Shown piece after piece: positions 14,841 to 23,335 of a DNA stretch of 38,485 bases (position 1 is its first letter; each line of letters begins with the position of its first letter). The notes beneath the pieces were generated by a model, which was not told the DNA's origin, did no database searches, and worked only from the letters and a program-made list of their open reading frames with translations. The stretch spans positions 1 to 38,485 of the forward strand of contig UQRY01000017.1 of NCBI GenBank assembly GCA_900543675.1, written 5' to 3'. This DNA comes from an uncultured Mycoplasmatota bacterium (GTDB lineage: Bacteria; Bacillota_I; Bacilli_A; RF39; UBA660). The position numbers and the translations under genes are program-made.

Positions 14841-16700
14841 CTACTTGATAAACAATACACGTAACCTAGAATCTACTTTGACTAACTTGCCAAAATAATC
14901 ACGACCATTTTCATGGGAAGATAATAAATTTCCATCTTTACTGTTACTATAACCCGTAATATACAAATTACTATTATCCGTAACAATTCCAGTTAAATTA
15001 TCATCATTACTACCACCATAAACTGTCTTCTTCTCCATCTCTCCGTCTAAATCATATTTTACAAATATACCAGCTTTTTTAACACCATCTGTAAAAATCT
15101 TCAATCCTGAATCCGTAGAGTTACTATATCCAACAACATAAAGATTATTTCCATAAGCCGTAAGAGAATTATAATGTTCTAAGTTACTTCCTCCAAATGT
15201 TTTTTCAAACAATAAATCGCCTTCTAAAGAATATTTAAGTAAAAGCGCATCAGTATTAGAAGTATTTCTTTCTTCATCAACTAGTTCACTATCTAAAACT
15301 TTTTTTCCACCTACTACATACAAATTATTCTTAAAATAATATATATCGGATAAACCTAAATCATCTGTATATAAATATTCTTTATGCCAACTATATTGTC
15401 CATCTAATTGGAAACAAGCAAGTATTCCCATATCTTTTTGATCAAGTCCAACTGCATAGATACGATCTTTGGCTACTTCTACCCCTTTAAAAGCCGTACT
15501 ATCGGTATTACCAAAATATTTTTTCCATACTAAACTACCTGATTTACTATATTTAGCAATAACTGCTCCATTTTCTAAAGGCTGATCAGATAAACTTTGA
15601 CCAACAACGATATAACCATCTGAAACGGTATCTACATCATAAAAAATAGTATCCCCATTAGTAGCTAGTTCATTCTTCCAAACAATATTTCCTTCTTTAT
15701 CATAGAAAACTATAAGTCCGATATTTACTCGATCATCTTGATCCATCTCATAACTACCAACTGTAACATAACCATCATCCGTTAATACAATGGAATAATA
15801 CTTAGAAAGAATACCTTCTGTAAAAGCAGTTTCAAATAAAACTTCACCCTTTTTATTATATTTAATGACTTTAGCTTGTTCATTACCTCCAGTATAATCT
15901 ACAGAATCACTATAACGGAAATTACTACTACCAACCGCTACAATATCTGTTCCATCTAAAATTAACGAATTTAAAGAGTCATAAGAATCTAAGGAAACTA
16001 CTTTATCTTGACGAAAGAATAAAAAGTATACACCATAAACAAGTAGAAAAGAAAGAACGATAAATATAACAAGATGGATAATTCTCTTTGTAGTAATAAA
16101 GGAAAGAAAAGAAGAAGCACTCTTTTTCTCTAATTTTGGTTTAGAAGAAGTAGGAACAGAAGAAGTATCTACTTTAGACTTAGGCTTATCTTCTTTTACT
16201 AGTTTCTCTTTAGAAGAAGTAACTTTTTGTTTTTTAGGTTCTTTCTCCTTAGAATTAACTAAACTCTTTTTCGTTTCTTTAGTTTCCTTCTTATCACTAA
16301 CTTTAGAAACCGTTTTTTTTGTACTCTTTTCTTTTAAATTAGAACGAGTATTTTCATTCTTTTTTACACTTTTTTCTTTGGCTTTTATTTTAGTAGAAGA
16401 ACTGACTGGCACATCTACTTTATTCTCTATTTTGTTTTTAGACTCATTCTCTACACGAACACTTTGAACATTAGTCAAATGTGTTGTTGAGGGAGCCTTC
16501 TTCTTTTTAGAACTAGTATTTTTTTGAACCTGTCTAGATTTTTCTATTGCTTTCTCACGAGCTCTTTCTTTTTTAGTATCTGTGGGAATATTTTTTTGAT
16601 GAGCTGTCAAAGATGCCTGTTTACTTTTTAATTTTACTACTTGCTTAGAATTAGGAAGAGTTCCCTTTTTCTTATTTGTTGAATTTGTACTTTTTGCCAT
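14841..16700 (-). CDS. Membrane-anchored propeller-repeat protein with Lys-rich N-terminus
   Basis: About 619 residues. The N-terminal ~200 residues are Lys/Ser/Thr/Glu-rich low complexity and should be disordered and cytoplasmic. One transmembrane segment follows (about 207-230, IIHLVIFIVLSFLLVYGVYFLFF). The outer part has repeated blades with a 'GYIVVGxS', 'NLYVVGYSNSTDSG', 'NLYITGYSNSKDGN' pattern separated by 'ggsn.d...' turns, as in SBBP/delta-60 beta-propeller repeats; I count at least six. Function is unknown; binding to a surface or extracellular ligand is possible. The ATG at 16700 is chosen with GGTGG upstream, over a GTG three codons earlier. It lies 22 bp after tyrS without an evident promoter, so it is probably read from the T-box transcript. 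Confidence 0.75.
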   Translation of the reverse strand: MAKSTNSTNKKKGTLPNSKQVVKLKSKQASLTAHQKNIPTDTKKERAREKAIEKSRQVQKNTSSKKKKAPSTTHLTNVQSVRVENESKNKIENKVDVPVSSSTKIKAKEKSVKKNENTRSNLKEKSTKKTVSKVSDKKETKETKKSLVNSKEKEPKKQKVTSSKEKLVKEDKPKSKVDTSSVPTSSKPKLEKKSASSFLSFITTKRIIHLVIFIVLSFLLVYGVYFLFFRQDKVVSLDSYDSLNSLILDGTDIVAVGSSNFRYSDSVDYTGGNEQAKVIKYNKKGEVLFETAFTEGILSKYYSIVLTDDGYVTVGSYEMDQDDRVNIGLIVFYDKEGNIVWKNELATNGDTIFYDVDTVSDGYIVVGQSLSDQPLENGAVIAKYSKSGSLVWKKYFGNTDSTAFKGVEVAKDRIYAVGLDQKDMGILACFQLDGQYSWHKEYLYTDDLGLSDIYYFKNNLYVVGGKKVLDSELVDEERNTSNTDALLLKYSLEGDLLFEKTFGGSNLEHYNSLTAYGNNLYVVGYSNSTDSGLKIFTDGVKKAGIFVKYDLDGEMEKKTVYGGSNDDNLTGIVTDNSNLYITGYSNSKDGNLLSSHENGRDYFGKLVKVDSRLRVLFIK

Positions 16701-16722
16701 TAACACCACCCCTATTAGATGA

Positions 16723-17955
16723 TTATTCGAAGATTCCTAAATAATACTTCTTTTTTCCTCGACGAACAATAACATAACAGTGATCAATAGCATTCTCTTT
16801 CGTAATTAAAACCTCATTATCCATACACTTATTACCATTAAGAGAAATACTACCTGCCCCAATCAATTCTCGTCCTTCACGTCTACTAGATACTATACCA
16901 TGATTCACTAAAAAATCAAGTAGATTTGCACTCTCGTATACAGAAAAAGTAGGTACACCTTGGAAAACCAAACGAATTTCTTCTCCGGTTAATGAAGATA
17001 CATCTCCACTAAATAAAACTTGACTTAACGATAGTGCCTTTTTGTACTCCTCTTCACCATGAAGATCAGTAATAATTTCTCTAGCTAATGCCTGTTGAGC
17101 CTCTCTTGCTTCTGGATTTTCATGAAGAGATTTTTCTAAACGTTCGATTTCTTCACGTGATAAGAAAGTAAAGACTTTTAAATAATGAATAACCATACTA
17201 TCATCAGTATTAATCAAATATTGATATAACTCATAAGAAGATGTTTTTTCTTTATCTAACCATAAAGCATTACCTTCACTCTTACCAAACTTATTCCCAT
17301 ATTGATCTAGAATAAGTGGCATGGTAAACCCATAAGCTTCTTTACCAATTTTTTTACGAATCAAATCGATACCAGTCGTAATATTTCCCCATTGATCAGA
17401 ACCCTCTACTTGTAAAACACAATTCTTCTCTTGATATAGATGAAGAAAATCATTACCTTGAATCAACGTATAAGCAAACTCAGCAAAGGTAATTCCAGTC
17501 GACAAACGACGACGAATAATATCCTTATCTAACATATAATTAACATTAATGTATTTTCCAACATCACGCAAGAAATCTAAAAAACTAACATCCTTGGTCC
17601 AATCGTAATTATTGACAATCTCTGCTTTCCCATCAAATAAACGACTAACCTGATTTCTAATTCCTTCTAGATTCTTTTCTACTGTCTCTTTCTGGATAAT
17701 TTCTCTTTCAGCCGTTGGACGCGGATCCCCAATTAACCCAGTAGCCCCTCCTACTAAAAGAATGGGATGATGCCCCGCTTTTGCTAAACGCTTTGCTGTT
17801 ACCAAAGAAGAATAATGTCCTAAGTGAAGACTATCCGCTGTTGGATCTGTTCCCCAATAAAAAGTAAGCGACTCGTTATTTAACTTATCTTCTAGCTCTG
17901 GACTAGAAATATCCTTAATTAACCCTCTCCATTTTAATTCTTCAAATAATTTCAT
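16723..17955 (-). CDS. tyrS: Tyrosyl-tRNA synthetase
   Basis: Charges tRNA-Tyr. The start is the ATG at 17955 behind GAGGAGGG; a longer frame to 18048 runs through the T-box leader and is an artefact. The protein is 410 residues. It has the HIGH-type motif HLGH (44-47), the LLVGGATGLIGDPRPTAER segment, VEGSDQWGN for tyrosine recognition, the KMSKS equivalent KFGKSEGNA, and a C-terminal S4-like RNA-binding domain (last ~65 residues, LLDFLVNHGIVSSRREGRELIGAGSISLNG). It is regulated by the upstream tyrosine T-box. Confidence 0.97.
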   Translation of the reverse strand: MKLFEELKWRGLIKDISSPELEDKLNNESLTFYWGTDPTADSLHLGHYSSLVTAKRLAKAGHHPILLVGGATGLIGDPRPTAEREIIQKETVEKNLEGIRNQVSRLFDGKAEIVNNYDWTKDVSFLDFLRDVGKYINVNYMLDKDIIRRRLSTGITFAEFAYTLIQGNDFLHLYQEKNCVLQVEGSDQWGNITTGIDLIRKKIGKEAYGFTMPLILDQYGNKFGKSEGNALWLDKEKTSSYELYQYLINTDDSMVIHYLKVFTFLSREEIERLEKSLHENPEAREAQQALAREIITDLHGEEEYKKALSLSQVLFSGDVSSLTGEEIRLVFQGVPTFSVYESANLLDFLVNHGIVSSRREGRELIGAGSISLNGNKCMDNEVLITKENAIDHCYVIVRRGKKKYYLGIFE

Positions 17956-17959
17956 AATT

Positions 17960-18187
17960 TCCCTCCTCAAAATAAAACGCGATCTTCTTCTTCCATAAGG
18001 ACGAAAAAAAACGCGGTACCACCTTAATTGATAAGTAAACTTATCCACTTTAATTGATAACGGAATTACCCGTTTTAACTAAAAATAGTGTAATTCGTCT
18101 ATTTTAATCCTATTCACTTTCACCACCCGTGAACTCTCTTTCCAAAAATTAAAATAACTACTAATCTATTTCTATGACATTAAATCA
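17960..18187 (-). promoter_or_regulatory. Tyrosine T-box leader of tyrS
   Basis: The conserved T-box sequence AAGGTGGTACCGCG lies on the minus strand at 18025-18012. It is followed by a terminator hairpin whose arms begin and end with CGCG (about 18015-17970) and a TTTTATTTT tract, just before the tyrS ribosome binding site. Further upstream are Stem I elements (GAGAG ... AGTGAA) and a Tyr codon TAC at 18092-18090, the likely specifier, consistent with the downstream gene. Uncharged tRNA-Tyr would stabilise the antiterminator and permit transcription. The T-box is certain; the specifier position is probable. Confidence 0.92.
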
Positions 18188-18192
18188 ATAAA

Positions 18193-18221
18193 TATATATT
18201 ATCTTAACACAAAATATTCAA
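18193..18221 (-). promoter_or_regulatory. Promoter of the tyrS T-box transcript
   Basis: On the minus strand TTGAAT (18221-18216) is followed after 17 bp by TATATA (18198-18193). The start site would fall just before Stem I. Confidence 0.6.
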
Positions 18222-18231
18222 GAAAACAAAA

Positions 18232-18269
18232 GAATTTTAAAAAAAGAATACTCTGAATTAAGTATTCTT
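18232..18269 (-). terminator. Terminator of the trmB-YtxH cluster
   Basis: A perfect 9-bp stem AAGAATACT (minus strand, 18269-18261) / AGTATTCTT (18252-18244) is followed by a T run. It overlaps the stop codon of the last small gene. Confidence 0.85.
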
Positions 18270-18487
18270 TATCTTCTTCTCTCTCCTGCAGTAGCTAGCG
18301 CATAATCAAAACTTTCCGATATCGGTAAACCTTTAGGAAAAAAAGTAGTTTCCTTTTTATTTTTAGATTCTGAAAGATTAAAACTTTGTAATCTAGCCAA
18401 AACCCTTACCTTATAGAGAGTATAACTTCGATTAGGCGTTAAATTCGCAATATACAGGTGATGGATACTTACATCTTTTTTCATCAT
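18269..18487 (-). CDS. Small hypothetical protein
   Basis: A 72-residue basic frame ending at the cluster terminator, 9 bp after the YtxH-like gene. No domain is recognised; the sequence (VSIHHLYIANLTPNRSYTLYKVRVLARLQSF) has alternating hydrophobic residues. The ribosome binding site is weak. Its placement right before the terminator makes translation plausible but not certain. Confidence 0.4.
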   Translation of the reverse strand: MMKKDVSIHHLYIANLTPNRSYTLYKVRVLARLQSFNLSESKNKKETTFFPKGLPISESFDYALATAGERRR

Positions 18488-18496
18488 TCAACACTA

Positions 18497-18931
18497 CTAT
18501 TTCGCTTTTGCTTTACGATCAGCATCTTCTAAACGAACAAGTATTTCTCTTGTTGCTTGAATGGTCTTTTCTCTTACTTCATTAGCTGCTTTTTCTAAAA
18601 CTGGTGTTCCTTTAGCAATCGCAAGTTGTACTAACTCTTCACACTTTTCTTTTATTGCTGTTGCTTTTTCTTTCGCAATTTGTAAAGCTTTTTCACGATC
18701 TAAATCCGCAAGCCCAGCTTTGATCTCTTCGATTTTATTTTCTAACTGTTCTTTTACTTCTTGAACATCGATTTCTTTTACTTTCTTCATAAAATCATCG
18801 AATAATCTTTTTAAATCTTGTCTAGTTTCTTTTCCAGACTTAGGAGCAAATAAAATACCAAGTGTAGCACCTACTGCTGCTCCAGCAATAAATTTACCTA
18901 CTCCACTAGATTTTTTTTCTTTCTTACTCAT
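18497..18931 (-). CDS. YtxH-like protein
   Basis: 144 residues. GVGKFIAGAAVGATLGILFAPKSGKETRQDLKR is the signature of the YtxH family: a glycine-rich hydrophobic segment followed by APKSGKETR. The remainder is a long amphipathic, Lys/Glu-rich helix likely to form a coiled coil. The ATG at 18931 is chosen for AAAGGAG upstream; an in-frame extension upstream is basic and lies in the neighbouring gene. It overlaps the upstream DUF948-like gene by 8 bp, the usual DUF948-YtxH pairing. The family is linked to stress in Bacillus, but its molecular role is unknown. Confidence 0.85.
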   Translation of the reverse strand: MSKKEKKSSGVGKFIAGAAVGATLGILFAPKSGKETRQDLKRLFDDFMKKVKEIDVQEVKEQLENKIEEIKAGLADLDREKALQIAKEKATAIKEKCEELVQLAIAKGTPVLEKAANEVREKTIQATREILVRLEDADRKAKAK

Positions 18932-19226
18932 CTTCCTCAATCTCCTTTTTCTTTCTTTTTTTCTTATCCTTATGGAAAATCTTATAGATAACTCCACTGA
19001 TATTCGTAACTAGCGTATCACTAAGCATCGATAAAGTATCCGTAACACCATCAATAACATTAAACAACCCATCTAGTGACTTAGACTTACGCTCTACATC
19101 ATCTAAAATACGATTCGTTCTGTCTACTGTATCGATTAGTTTTATCGCTAATACAATTAAAATGATTACTAAAACAATCGCTAGTATATACAAAATTATT
19201 GGAAAAACATCCATCATATCAATCAT
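18924..19226 (-). CDS. DUF948-like membrane protein
   Basis: A 100-residue protein with one N-terminal transmembrane helix (about 8-29, FPIILYILAIVLVIILIVLAIKLI) followed by a heptad-like segment (IDTVDRTNRILDDVERKSKSLDGLFNVIDGVTDTLSML) and a highly charged tail. This layout, plus the overlap with a YtxH-like gene, matches DUF948 general-stress proteins. It may be a membrane partner of YtxH. AAAGGAG is upstream. Confidence 0.7.
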   Translation of the reverse strand: MIDMMDVFPIILYILAIVLVIILIVLAIKLIDTVDRTNRILDDVERKSKSLDGLFNVIDGVTDTLSMLSDTLVTNISGVIYKIFHKDKKKRKKKEIEEDE

Positions 19227-19232
19227 TATCCA

Positions 19233-20198
19233 TTACTCCTTTTCTTCTTCATACATAGAATCGATCAAATCAAATAAATTATCTTCTAATTTAGATTGAT
19301 CTTCTTCCTGTCTTTTCTTCTTAGGTACTGTATCTGATACTTCTTCTTTAGTAATTCTACTTCTTCTACCTGTAGCTTTTTCATAGCGACTATCTTTATA
19401 ATCTACATTATATTCTAACCCTAAATCTTCAAAATATTCCTCTGCATCAGCAATCGTTACTTTTTCTACCGCAGGAGCTTCATCCGATTTCGTCATATCA
19501 TATAATAAATTCTCTTCAGGTGACATTTCTTCTTCCACACCATCATCATCTGTAGAAACTAAAGAAGATTCGCTTTCTTTTTCTAAATTACTGCTACCAA
19601 AAGCTTTGTTTCTAACAAAATCCAAATCAATATTCTTTCTAGAGACATAACTACTTGGTTTGTCTTTTTTATCCACCACTTCCTCCTTTTTATAGTTTTT
19701 ATCCAAAATCCCATATATTGGCGAGATAATTGGCGTTGGTTTAAATCCATTTTTAGCCTCTGGATTCGAATATGGTTTACTTACTGTTTCCGTATAAGAA
19801 ATTTTTTCATAAATCTCTTCTGGATCACCACCATATAACTTCTTTTTGACTTCTGGTACTGAATGAGTCTCTTCCGTCTTATCTACAAAATCATCATCCT
19901 CAAAGTATTGAATACTAGTATCTGTTTTCAATAACTCTTTATCGGCATAATTATAAACAGAAGTCTCTTCACTAGCGGTAAGCGTAGCGACTGGTTCTTC
20001 CTTTTCTACTTTGTTCTCGTGAACGACTTCCTCTTCTTTTTTCTCTTCGACAATTTCTTTTTTGTCTTCTTCACGTTTACGTTTGTTTTCTATTTTTTTC
20101 GCGATCGGTTTTGGTTCTTTTTTAGGCTTTTCGACCTCATCCACTTCTACATACTCTTCTTCAAAAAAAGTATTTTTTAATTTCTCTAAAAATCCCAT
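19233..20198 (-). CDS. Acidic, largely disordered protein
   Basis: 321 residues, rich in Glu, Asp, Lys and Ser, with no transmembrane segment. The first 15 residues (MGFLEKLKNTFFEEE) resemble the amphipathic membrane-targeting start of SepF-type division proteins, but the rest lacks a SepF domain. Short structured-looking motifs occur at about 130-165 (GGDPEEIYEKISYTE; PIISPIYGILDKNYKKEEV) and 240-275 (TIADAEEYFEDLGLEYNVDYKDSRYEKATGR), which may be interaction sites. It lies between a lipoprotein and the DUF948/YtxH pair with spacers of 16 and 6 bp, so it is part of one transcript. Function unknown; a peripheral membrane scaffold is a guess. Confidence 0.65.
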   Translation of the reverse strand: MGFLEKLKNTFFEEEYVEVDEVEKPKKEPKPIAKKIENKRKREEDKKEIVEEKKEEEVVHENKVEKEEPVATLTASEETSVYNYADKELLKTDTSIQYFEDDDFVDKTEETHSVPEVKKKLYGGDPEEIYEKISYTETVSKPYSNPEAKNGFKPTPIISPIYGILDKNYKKEEVVDKKDKPSSYVSRKNIDLDFVRNKAFGSSNLEKESESSLVSTDDDGVEEEMSPEENLLYDMTKSDEAPAVEKVTIADAEEYFEDLGLEYNVDYKDSRYEKATGRRSRITKEEVSDTVPKKKRQEEDQSKLEDNLFDLIDSMYEEEKE

Positions 20199-20214
20199 AA
20201 AGCACCTTCCTATC

Positions 20215-20880
20215 CTATTGATCTTCTGTTCCCAATTCTAAATCAATATTGTCCTCATCAATAATTTGATCTTCACCGTTATCGTATTGTTCCTCGTAAT
20301 CCAAGAAATCTCCTTCTTCACGTGTCGGTTTAAAAATATTAAAGTTCTCTTCGTTATAGTCTAATTCATTCTCCCCAATTAAAGTATCTAAAATGGTATC
20401 TTTAAAATCAACACTATTTAAAATATAAGCCATCTGAGTAACTGTTTTCTTCAAGTCCTCTTCATCAACATAAGCCTCTATCTTAGCGTAATTATACATA
20501 AACTCCACAAAGTAATTTGTAGAAATTTGTGTAATTTCCAAATACCCTTTCTTTCCATAAAGATCAATTGCCTGTGAATAATAACTATCTGGATTTACTT
20601 CGTAAGTGAAATCTACCTTATGATAATAAGAATACACATCAACATACAAGTACATCTTACGATGATTATAATACAATTCTGAATTGAGTGAACTACTCCT
20701 TTTTAAAAGAACTCCTTTTGGTAGATAATAAGAATAACCTTCTAAGGATACATTCTCTAACTGAAAGTCCTCTTGAATTACTGAATGAAGGATCTCATCA
20801 AAAGATTGATCTTCTATTGTTACCATACTACATCCACTAACGAGAAAAGCTAAAGAAAGTATCACTAATATTTTCTTCAT
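20215..20880 (-). CDS. Lipoprotein of unknown function
   Basis: A lipoprotein signal peptide (MKKILVILSLAFLVSGC) gives a lipobox LVSGC with the acylated Cys at 17, so the protein is anchored on the outer face of the membrane. The body is beta-rich and Tyr-rich (EGYSYYLPKGVLLKRSSSLNSELYYNHRKMYLYVDVYSYYHKVDF...). The last ~50 residues are very acidic. I recognise no family. It sits between trmB and the acidic scaffold-like gene on the minus strand. Confidence 0.75.
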   Translation of the reverse strand: MKKILVILSLAFLVSGCSMVTIEDQSFDEILHSVIQEDFQLENVSLEGYSYYLPKGVLLKRSSSLNSELYYNHRKMYLYVDVYSYYHKVDFTYEVNPDSYYSQAIDLYGKKGYLEITQISTNYFVEFMYNYAKIEAYVDEEDLKKTVTQMAYILNSVDFKDTILDTLIGENELDYNEENFNIFKPTREEGDFLDYEEQYDNGEDQIIDEDNIDLELGTEDQ

Positions 20881-20935
20881 ATTTCACCTACTCTTACACT
20901 TATTATAACAAATTATTCTATAAAGAAAAATGATT

Positions 20936-21589
20936 TTACATGATTTTTACTTTATTTGTCATCTTTTTCACCGCTTCTAAGCGATAAATTGGTTGCCCCA
21001 ATCGAACAAAACGTTCCTCATATTCTGTCATCACTCCTGGAGCGATATCTGAATGATGCAAGTCTAAACACACCTGATGAAAGAAATACCCATATTGAGA
21101 TAAAGAAACTAAAGAATACTCAAATAGATTTCGATTGTCCGTTTTTTGAATAATATGAGCATCTTGTTTAAAGAGTTTATCATATTTACGTAAAAAGATA
21201 GGACTAGTCAACCTTCTGTTTTGTTGACTACGTTTTGGCCAAGGATCAGAGAAGTTTAAATAAAGCGTATCTATCTCCTGTTGAAACACTTCATCTATTT
21301 CTAAAGCATTCATACGAATAAAACATAGATTAGCTACTTTCTCAGGAACTTTCTGTAATGCCCTCACAATAACACTATCATATTGTTCAATCCCAATAAA
21401 ATTAATTTCCGGATAAGTAAGTGCCATTTCAATTAGAAATTTCCCTTTCCCACATCCCACTTCTATATGAATAGGATGATCATTATGAAAATATTCCTGC
21501 CACTTACCACAATAATCCTTTGGATTCTCGATTAGATAAGATGAACTTTTCATCAAAGATTCTTTATTTTTTACATTGCGAAGTCTCAA
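20936..21589 (-). CDS. trmB: tRNA (guanine-N7-)-methyltransferase
   Basis: Methylates G46 of tRNA using SAM. 217 residues, normal for TrmB. The SAM-binding motif IHIEVGCGKGKFLIEMA and FIGIEQYDSVIVRALQK, the YLNFSDPWPKRSQQNRRLTSPIFL catalytic region (DPWPK, RR) and the C-terminal TEYEERFVRLGQPIYRL are all diagnostic. The start is TTG at 21589 with GGTGATG upstream; MRLRNVKN is the family's usual N-terminus. It heads the minus-strand cluster down to 18269 and is divergent from the coiled-coil gene, with its start codon only 58 bp away. Confidence 0.95.
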   Translation of the reverse strand: MRLRNVKNKESLMKSSSYLIENPKDYCGKWQEYFHNDHPIHIEVGCGKGKFLIEMALTYPEINFIGIEQYDSVIVRALQKVPEKVANLCFIRMNALEIDEVFQQEIDTLYLNFSDPWPKRSQQNRRLTSPIFLRKYDKLFKQDAHIIQKTDNRNLFEYSLVSLSQYGYFFHQVCLDLHHSDIAPGVMTEYEERFVRLGQPIYRLEAVKKMTNKVKIM

Positions 21590-21647
21590 AATTCATCACC
21601 AATTCCATTATATCGCATATAATAAAATAAATAAAGGAGATGATCTA

Positions 21648-21905
21648 GTGAACAATAGAGAACCTTATATGAATATGCCTTGGCCAAATCTAGGAGGCGG
21701 TGCTTATCCCCCAAATAATCACTTTCCACCAAATTCTAATCAAGAAATCAGAAATCTAGAAAATAGAATTTACCAATTAGAACGAGAAATGAATCGTTTA
21801 AAAACCAAAGTTGCCCGTATTGAAAATAGCCTACCTGTTCCTACTCCTTATAACGAAGAAAACTACACCTCTAACTATAACCCAAATGGCTATAATATGA
21901 TGTAG
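21648..21905 (+). CDS. Small Pro/Asn-rich coiled-coil protein
   Basis: About 85 residues from a GTG start with AAGGAGA upstream; an upstream in-frame ATG overlaps trmB and has no ribosome binding site. The Pro/Gly/Asn-rich N-terminus (MPWPNLGGGAYPPNNHFPPN) is followed by a short leucine-heptad coiled coil (IRNLENRIYQLEREMNRLKTKVARIE) and an Asn/Tyr-rich tail. The layout resembles small spore- or surface-associated proteins of Bacillota, but nothing specific is recognised. A terminator follows directly. Confidence 0.6.
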   Translation: MNNREPYMNMPWPNLGGGAYPPNNHFPPNSNQEIRNLENRIYQLEREMNRLKTKVARIENSLPVPTPYNEENYTSNYNPNGYNMM

Positions 21906-21911
21906 CTAAGT

Positions 21912-21935
21912 CGAACGCCTATCGTTCGTTTTTTT
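21912..21935 (+). terminator. Rho-independent terminator
   Basis: CGAACG (21912-21917) / CGTTCG (21923-21928) with a 5-nt loop, followed by seven T. Confidence 0.85.
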
Positions 21936-22050
21936 ATTACGATAATCTTTCTAATCCAAAAAGCCAAACCATATTCTTAAGAAAAACAGCTGGAAAACTT
22001 TTCTAAACTCAAGTTTTTGTTTATAATAAATAAAGAAGGGTAATGATAAT

Positions 22051-23334
22051 ATGAACTTTATTGAAAATATAGAAAAAGAAAGATATGAAGAATTTGTAAA
22101 AAAACATCCTAAAAGCCATTTTCTACAGAGTTACGCCTGGGGAGAATTTGCGAAAGAAGAAAAGAATCTAACTCCACACTATGTCGGATTAGAAAATGAT
22201 AAACACCAATTAGTAGCGGCTACTCTACTTCTAGAAAAGCACTTACCACTAGGATACAGTTATCTATACGCACCACGTGGATATGTTATTAATTTTAAAG
22301 ATTACGAACTTCTAAAAACTTTTACGGAAGAAATCAAAAAATATGCCAAAAAGAAAAAGGCAATCTTTGTAAAAATAGATCCTGATATTATTTACCATGA
22401 AGAAAACTGTAACCAAGAAGTAATTATCGAAAAAGATGATCAAGCTTATCAATCACTAAAAAAATTAGGATATCGCCATTTAGGATTTACTAAGAACTTT
22501 GAAACTATGCAACCAAGATATTCCTTTAGGATTGATTTGACTAAACCTTGGGAAGAAGTAGAAAAAAACTTTTCAAAAACAACCAAACAACGAATCAAAA
22601 AAGCCGAAGATTTACTCGTCGATGTTAAAATTGGGACAGACAAAGACATTAATACATTTTATCAATTAATGATTTTAACGGAAACAAGAAAAGATTTCGT
22701 TACGCATAATGAAAAATATTACCAATCTTTATACAAAATATGGAATCAGGATAACGAATGTAACTTGTTCTTAGGAAGTGTAGACTTAGATAAAATCATA
22801 AAAAAACAAACTGAGTTAAAACAAGAAATTACCGAAGAACTAACCAAATTTAACCATGAAAATTTAAGTAAAAGTGAAAAATCAAAGAAAAATGAACTAG
22901 AAAAACGAAAAGATAAATTAGAAACAGATATTCAAAAATATCAACAAGCGCAAAAAGAATATGGAACTAACATTACTTTAAGTGCCCATTTCATCATTGA
23001 ATACGGAGATAAAGCTTGGGTACTATACGCTGGAAATCATAATATTTTAACCGATACTTACACAAACTACAAAACCTATGAACAACATATAAAGTATTAT
23101 TACGATAAAAAAATAAAAACTTACGATCAATTCGGAACAATTGGTGACTTAAGAAAAGAAAACCCTCTTTTAGGACTCCACGAATTTAAAAAGAAATTCG
23201 GAGGTAATTACGTTGAGTTTACTGGTGAATTTGATTTAGTACTCAACAAACCAATGTATTTTGTCTTTACGAAATTAGTTCCCCTATACCGAAAATTGAT
23301 CAAAAATATTGCCAAAAAGAAAAGAGGAAAATAA
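22051..23334 (+). CDS. FemABX-family aminoacyl transferase (copy 1)
   Basis: FemABX enzymes transfer amino acids from aminoacyl-tRNA to the peptidoglycan stem peptide, building the interpeptide bridge on the inner side of the membrane. Here two GNAT-like halves are visible: the N-terminal HPKSHFLQSYAWGEFAKEEKNL motif, YAPRGYVINFKD, FVKIDPD and QPRYSFRIDLTKPWEEV..KTTKQRIKKAE, and the C-terminal LGLHEFKKKFGGNYVEFTGEFDLVLNKPMYF. Between them (about residues 240-310) is a Lys/Glu-rich helical pair, like the coiled-coil arm of FemA/FemX. 427 residues is typical. A -10 TATAAT lies at 22022-22027 with only a weak -35. It is followed by a second FemABX gene whose start is 1 bp beyond its stop. Which amino acid is added cannot be told. 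Confidence 0.9.
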   Translation: MNFIENIEKERYEEFVKKHPKSHFLQSYAWGEFAKEEKNLTPHYVGLENDKHQLVAATLLLEKHLPLGYSYLYAPRGYVINFKDYELLKTFTEEIKKYAKKKKAIFVKIDPDIIYHEENCNQEVIIEKDDQAYQSLKKLGYRHLGFTKNFETMQPRYSFRIDLTKPWEEVEKNFSKTTKQRIKKAEDLLVDVKIGTDKDINTFYQLMILTETRKDFVTHNEKYYQSLYKIWNQDNECNLFLGSVDLDKIIKKQTELKQEITEELTKFNHENLSKSEKSKKNELEKRKDKLETDIQKYQQAQKEYGTNITLSAHFIIEYGDKAWVLYAGNHNILTDTYTNYKTYEQHIKYYYDKKIKTYDQFGTIGDLRKENPLLGLHEFKKKFGGNYVEFTGEFDLVLNKPMYFVFTKLVPLYRKLIKNIAKKKRGK

Positions 23335-23335
23335 C

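Noticed and set aside
17956..18048. 31-residue N-terminal extension of tyrS
   Set aside because: It would translate the T-box terminator region, and the ATG at 17955 has a strong GAGGAGGG site.
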